This document shows positions 28,601-34,600 of a DNA stretch of 64,000 nt, in pieces (the first letter of the stretch is position 1; the number at the start of each line of letters is the position of its first letter). Below the pieces are notes generated by a model. The model was not told the DNA's origin and did no database searches. It saw nothing but the letters and a program-made list of their open reading frames with translations. The DNA is from Liolophura sinensis. Its lineage: Eukaryota > Mollusca > Polyplacophora > Chitonida > Chitonidae. The DNA lies in the NCBI RefSeq assembly GCF_032854445.1, contig NC_088303.1:31567501-31631500 (forward strand), in the 5' to 3' direction. The translations under genes and the position numbers were made by a program.

Positions 28601-31600
28601 TCATACAGTGTATCATAATGTTGAGTTCTGCAGCAATGCATTCTCTTTAAAGTCATGTCATAATGAGGTGGGGCTGGGTCCTCCATTACAGACGGAATAA
28701 CTGATCGCCCCCTTGTGGGTGGAGAAGACCAGTGAATTGTATTAAAAGACAGTTGGTCATTAGTTACAAGAAAGCTGATGCCTCTGTGGCTCAGTTGGCT
28801 AGTGCACTAGAGCAGCGTAATGATCCAGGAGTCTCTCACCAATACGATTGCTGTGAGTTCAAGTCCAGCTCATGCTGGCTTCCTCTCCGGCCGTAAGTGG
28901 GAAGGTCTGTCAGCAACCTGTGAATGGTCGTGGGTTTCCCCCAGGCTGTGCCCAGTTTCCACCCACCATAATGCTGGCCGGCGTCGTATAAGTGAAATAT
29001 TCTTGAGTACGGCATAAAACACCAATCAAATAAATAAATAAATAAATAACAAGAAAGCTAAAAATGAAAGAAGAGCAATAGACCCAATTCACAGCCCGTG
29101 GGCTCTAGTCTAATATCTTCTCGAGTATGAAGGCTACAGAAAAAGCAGAGGTATTTACCGAGTTATACCCCTTTGATGGATTATTCCACCAAAGTCTAGT
29201 TTCTCATAAGCTTAATTGGACATATACATGTGTATTTTAAACTAGTGGACTAATTTCAGTGATATATCACAAAAAATCCACAGGTGAATCCCTCATGTCC
29301 CTCAAGATTGCAGTCAGTATGAATGGCCTTTGACCTGCCTCTAGGTTACACTTTCTAGGTTATGGTTTCTTAGAACAAAAAAAAAAATTATCATTTCTTT
29401 CTTAAGCATTCACACACCCATTAAAATAAGCTGGGTGAGCGATTTTGTCTTTTAAGTGGAAAACTGGAATCAAAACTAGGAAATCTAATTCATTATATGA
29501 CAGAGTCAGGGGAGGTAACTTTATGTAATGGCTTGATGAAAGCTGTCTCCTTTGATCTGCTCTGAAAGAATGGCGGTATGTAGTGGGTCAGGACTTGATG
29601 TTGTAGAAAATGACTCAAACACCATGATGAGTCAACATACATGTGTGCTGGGAAATACATATTAAACCAAATAAACAGTACAAGAAATGTTAAATTTTTT
29701 ATAATTCTTAAATATGTTTTAAAGGAGATAATTTTTGTTCTGAAGGGAGAGAAGTGGTGGCAGACCTCAGATGAACCATGGCAGACTCTGGCCTGTTGTA
29801 TGGAGATTGCTAAAGCTGTCCGTTCAGGGGACCCCACACAGTTTGTCTCACACTTCCCAGTTCATCAGGTACGCTAGGAGTTAGGTGTACATGTACATAT
29901 ATGTGAAGGGGCCCCACTCGCTCTCCAACTTCCTAGTCCATCAGGTACGCCAGAGATTAAATATACATGTACATGTGTCAAGGGACCCCACGCTGTTAGA
30001 TATACCTAGAGATCATTGATCATTATCAAAGTGCTTTCCACTGCTTTGGTGGCCTTACAGTTAAAGAGTCTGCCTCAAAGTCTCGATACCCCGAGATCAA
30101 ACCCGGATCGGGTCATACCAAAGATTTTAAAAATGGCACTTGTTTCTGCCTTGCTTGGCACTCAGCACTGAGAGGTTAGAGCAAGGAAACCGGATCTGTG
30201 TCAGTATAATGTAACTGGGTAGGGTGTCATGTCTTGTGTTTTGATACATCAGTGGCGGCAGCACTTTAACAGCATGGACTCGTCCTGCCACAAGAAGACA
30301 CAGTATATGAGCACACGCTTTTTGACTGAAAAATTGTTAAGTACAACATTATCTCTCTCTCTCTCTCACTGTTGTAGGATGGCTCATGTAATGGCCTCCA
30401 ACATTATGCTGCTCTGGGAAGGGACCAGGCCGGTGCAGAGTCTGTTAATCTCCACCCATTTGATCAACCTAAAGATGTCTACAGTGATGTGGCAATCCTG
30501 GTAAAACTCCAACCCTATCTTAAAACAAACAGAACTTAATGACGTGCAGAACTGTAAAACATCCATCATGCTTAAGAAACACTTTAAAAAGGAAATCAAA
30601 TCAGCACTACTACATTCATGTTTTTAAAAACATATTTAAAATGCTAATGTACATTTTTATTTATTTTTGAAGCCCGATATTGAAGGATATTCACCATTAT
30701 TAAGTGTGGTTTTATGCATCATTTTCTTTCCATGCTATATTGGGGCCTTCGTGGCCTAGTGGTTAGGATGCTCAGGCAGCACAATGGCCCAGGAGTCTCT
30801 CACCAATGTCATTGCTGTGATTTCCTCCACTCTGGTTGTACGTGAGAAGGTCTGCCAGCAGTATGTGGATGATTGGGGGTTTGCCCCAGGCTGTACCCAG
30901 TTTACTCCCACCATAATGCCGTTCTTGAGTACGGCAAAAAACACCAATCAAATAAAGAGATAAATAAATACCCTGCTATACTGAATGTTGTCTGTATATA
31001 CACTGTTACATGTATGTCTAACCACCTTATTTACAATGTAATGGACTTTAAAAAAGAGGAATTGTCAAGTTTCAGGACCATCTTAAATGAGAATTTTCAA
31101 TTCAGTTAATAAGGATTCTATTGAAAAAACTGCTGACGAACATATTGAACAGTTTAGAATGCCAATATGCAAAACAGCACCATGACTTTCTGCTTTTAAG
31201 TCACATTATTTGGACAAAAATATTTCAACCTGTAAATTGTAATACATGTCTGTTTATTTAAGACTTTAGCTTACATATGTAGTGTCAACGCGCTAGTGTA
31301 GCGTAATGACCCGGGAGCCTCTCACCAATGTGGTCGCTGTGAGTTCAAGTCCAGCTCATGCTGGCTTCTTCTCCAGCCGTACGTGGGAAGGACTGCCAGC
31401 AACCTGCGGATGGTCGTGGGTTTCCCCCGGGCTGTGCCCGGTTTCCTTCCACCATAATGCTGGCCGCTGTCGTATAAGTGAAATATTCTTGAGTATGGCA
31501 TAAGACACCAATCAGATAAATAAATAAATATATGATGTGATGTATTATTGGCTGTTCTCATGTTTTCAAAAATGGAACGGTGTATAGTGTTTGTGTAGTT

Positions 31601-34600
31601 GTTCTGGTATTGCTATAAACAGCCTCTGGAAAAGAGTAAATTGTACAATTTAACAGAGCTACTGTTTTTAAATAAAGGTTTCATTCATTTATTCATTAAA
31701 GTAAACTGAACATGTGCCACTAATGTTTTGTTTTGTTAGGTTGAACGAGAGAGACAGAAAGATGCAGACGAAGGGTTAGAAGTAGCTCAAGTTCTGGATG
31801 GATATGTCAGGAGGAAGGTAAGAAGATTGAGACAAGAAGTTTGCTGAAGATTTTTGCCTGTCCATGAGAACACGCTATTGATGACAATATATAGGTAATG
31901 CTTTTATGCCAGTGTTACTCACTACACTGTGAAGTGTTTTCAAATGGTTGTGTTACCATATCCTTCCAAACTCATGAGAAACATTTTGTTCTCATGATTG
32001 ATCCAGTCTTTAGACACTTGTCTTCCACCAGCAGGATGTGGGACAGTTGTCTTTCCAAATGGCAGTGGTTTACTCTGATTTCATCCACCCATAAAACTGG
32101 CCTCTATCATCTTGAGTACAGTATTACATTTAAACAAAACTTAAATTTAAATGAATCTGTCATTATGTACTGCCTTCTTGGTCCTTGAGTTTTTGGGGCT
32201 TTGTGCTTTCTTAAAGACATTCGAAATACATCAGTATTTATTGGATGGAGCTACCATTTAACATGCTGTTTAATTAGACTACAGCGTAATGTGTTTATAA
32301 CCGAAAAGAAGATTGACAGTGGTTGGTTAAAATTGATAAACAGTTAGATTCTAACAATTTTCAATGGCACTTGTCTCTGTCAGAGAAGTGAAGTATTCTC
32401 CAGTATGACGTAAAACACCAATCAAATAAATAAATCAAGACAGACGTTCAGTGTTAGGATTTGAGTGACCTTGACTGTACAACCTCTTTCACCTTGACCT
32501 AACAACACTTTTCACCTTGACCTACATGTAACAACCTTTTTCACCTTGACCTGCAGGTTATAAAGCAGACCGTCATGACGACCGTGTATGGGGTGACTCG
32601 GTACGGAGCCAAGTACCAGATCCTGCGTCAGCTGAAGGACATCCCAGACTTTCCACAGGAGTTTGCGTGGGCAGCAAGCATGTACCTAACTGAGAAGACC
32701 TTCTTCTGCCTGCAGGAAATGTTCTCGGCCACCAAAGAGATTCAGGTAAAGTCTGTTAATACTGTAATTCTTCAACCTTTCGCATGTTTGCTAAGTGTTT
32801 ATTCAAGCATATTCTGAAGGCATTCTTCTTTGTAGACTGTTAAAATTATACTCTTTGTGAAGCCCTGAAACTGGCCCATCCAACCAATGTAGCTTTGTCT
32901 TCAAAATCAAATTACAAATGTGCATAAATTGCACTGAAAGTGGCTCTTTCGTATGCGAAAAGGTTGAGGTATTAGGGTACTGCAGATTGCTCACAGTTGC
33001 CTGTATCTCTTATCTCATATTCTCTCTTTTGAGTCTTTCTGAATGCAAAAGCACTTCATTAACTGCTGTATTCAAGCTACCATATTTCTTGGGCTAGCCT
33101 TAACTATCTATCCTTAACTGTATAGCCTTAGCCATCTAGCCTTAACTGTCTAGCCTTAACCGTCAAGCCTTAACCATCAAGCCTTAACTGTCTAGCCTTA
33201 ACTGTCTAACCAAACATGGCTGTGAGGAAAAAGCTTAGCAGAAGCTGTCATCTTCAGCTTTGAGATTCTTTCGTACAAGATAGGCTGATGACCAAACAGT
33301 ATGTGGGTTTACTATGAATACATATGAGAAGACTCAGAACGTAACGTTTATGGTTTCTTTGCTCTCTCGCTTCGGCCATTTTAAATCATAAGGTGGTAGT
33401 TGCTAGACTGTTAAGGCCAGCCCTGGAATTGTGTTATATCCAAGTGTCCCTTATGAAACACCTTTTTGAGATTCATTGGCATCCTGTAGGCATCAAATTC
33501 ATACATGAATGATTGCAATATCAAATAATTCAGCTGTTTAACTGTTAGGAAAGATACTTTAATGGAGGGCTCCTCATCTTTAGAAACATCTTTAGAAAAT
33601 TCACATTTCTGTTACTTGTTCACAGGACTGGCTGACAGTCAGTGCTCACTTGATATCGACAGTCTCTGGTAAACCTGTCGAGTGGGTTACCCCCCTTGGA
33701 TTTCCAATCGTCCAACCATACCACAGGACAACCTTGGCCAATCGCCATGGTATACGAGTGACTGACACCACCAGTATTTTTGAGTAGGTCTGCAGTATTG
33801 TTTTAACAATTTCAACATCAACCATTTCATGCGTATACACGTTACAGAGCCGATTTTTCCCCACATTACCCTGGAGACAGCCAAGTAAGGCGTGAGAAGA
33901 TGTGGCAGCAACCTGTCGGTGGGTTTCCCCCCGGGCTCTGCCCGGTTTCCTCCTATGATAATGCTAGCCGCCATCATACAAGTAAAGTATTCTTGAGTAC
34001 GGCGTAAACACCAGTGAAATAAATAATAGAACTGATGCAGACATTAGACATGCTGCATTTTGAAGTACTCTTGTAAACAGACAGTATTATGGTGATGTTC
34101 TTGAAAACGTTGTATGCCCAAATGAACAAAAGCTGTAATTATCGTTTTTGACAGAAAACCCAATGCTATGAAGCAGAAGAATGCATTCCCACCTAACTTC
34201 ATCCATTCCCTGGATTCCACACACATGATGTTGACAGCCATTTACTGTTTACAGTAAGTCTGTATCACATGCTGCTTGACACAATTTATTCTACTGTAAA
34301 TTAACGTTTCAGTGTTCTTCAGAAGGGCTTTTTTTTCTCATTATTTTGAGAAATGAAGTCTTTTGTTCCTTTTTGTAACTAGAAACCTGTACTTGACTGG
34401 TAGTTCGTACAAAACTGCAGCTACATGAATGCGTTTAAGCATTCATACTTGCGACCACTGCCCTGGGCTCTGTCCATGTTCCTCCCACCACAATACTGGC
34501 CGACGTCATATAAGTGAAATGTTCTTGAGTACGGCTTAAAAGACAAAATAAATAAATTGCGGAAACGGGCGTGGGCTCTTTCCATGTTCTGGGGGGTGAG

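Larger units (their letters stand above)
26388..29745. other. POLRMT intron 22
   Basis: 3.4 kb. Holds a family B SINE (26597-26951), a possible cryptic exon (27284-27322) and a family A SINE (28777-29048). The stretch 27330-28760 shows nothing recognisable. Confidence 0.7.
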
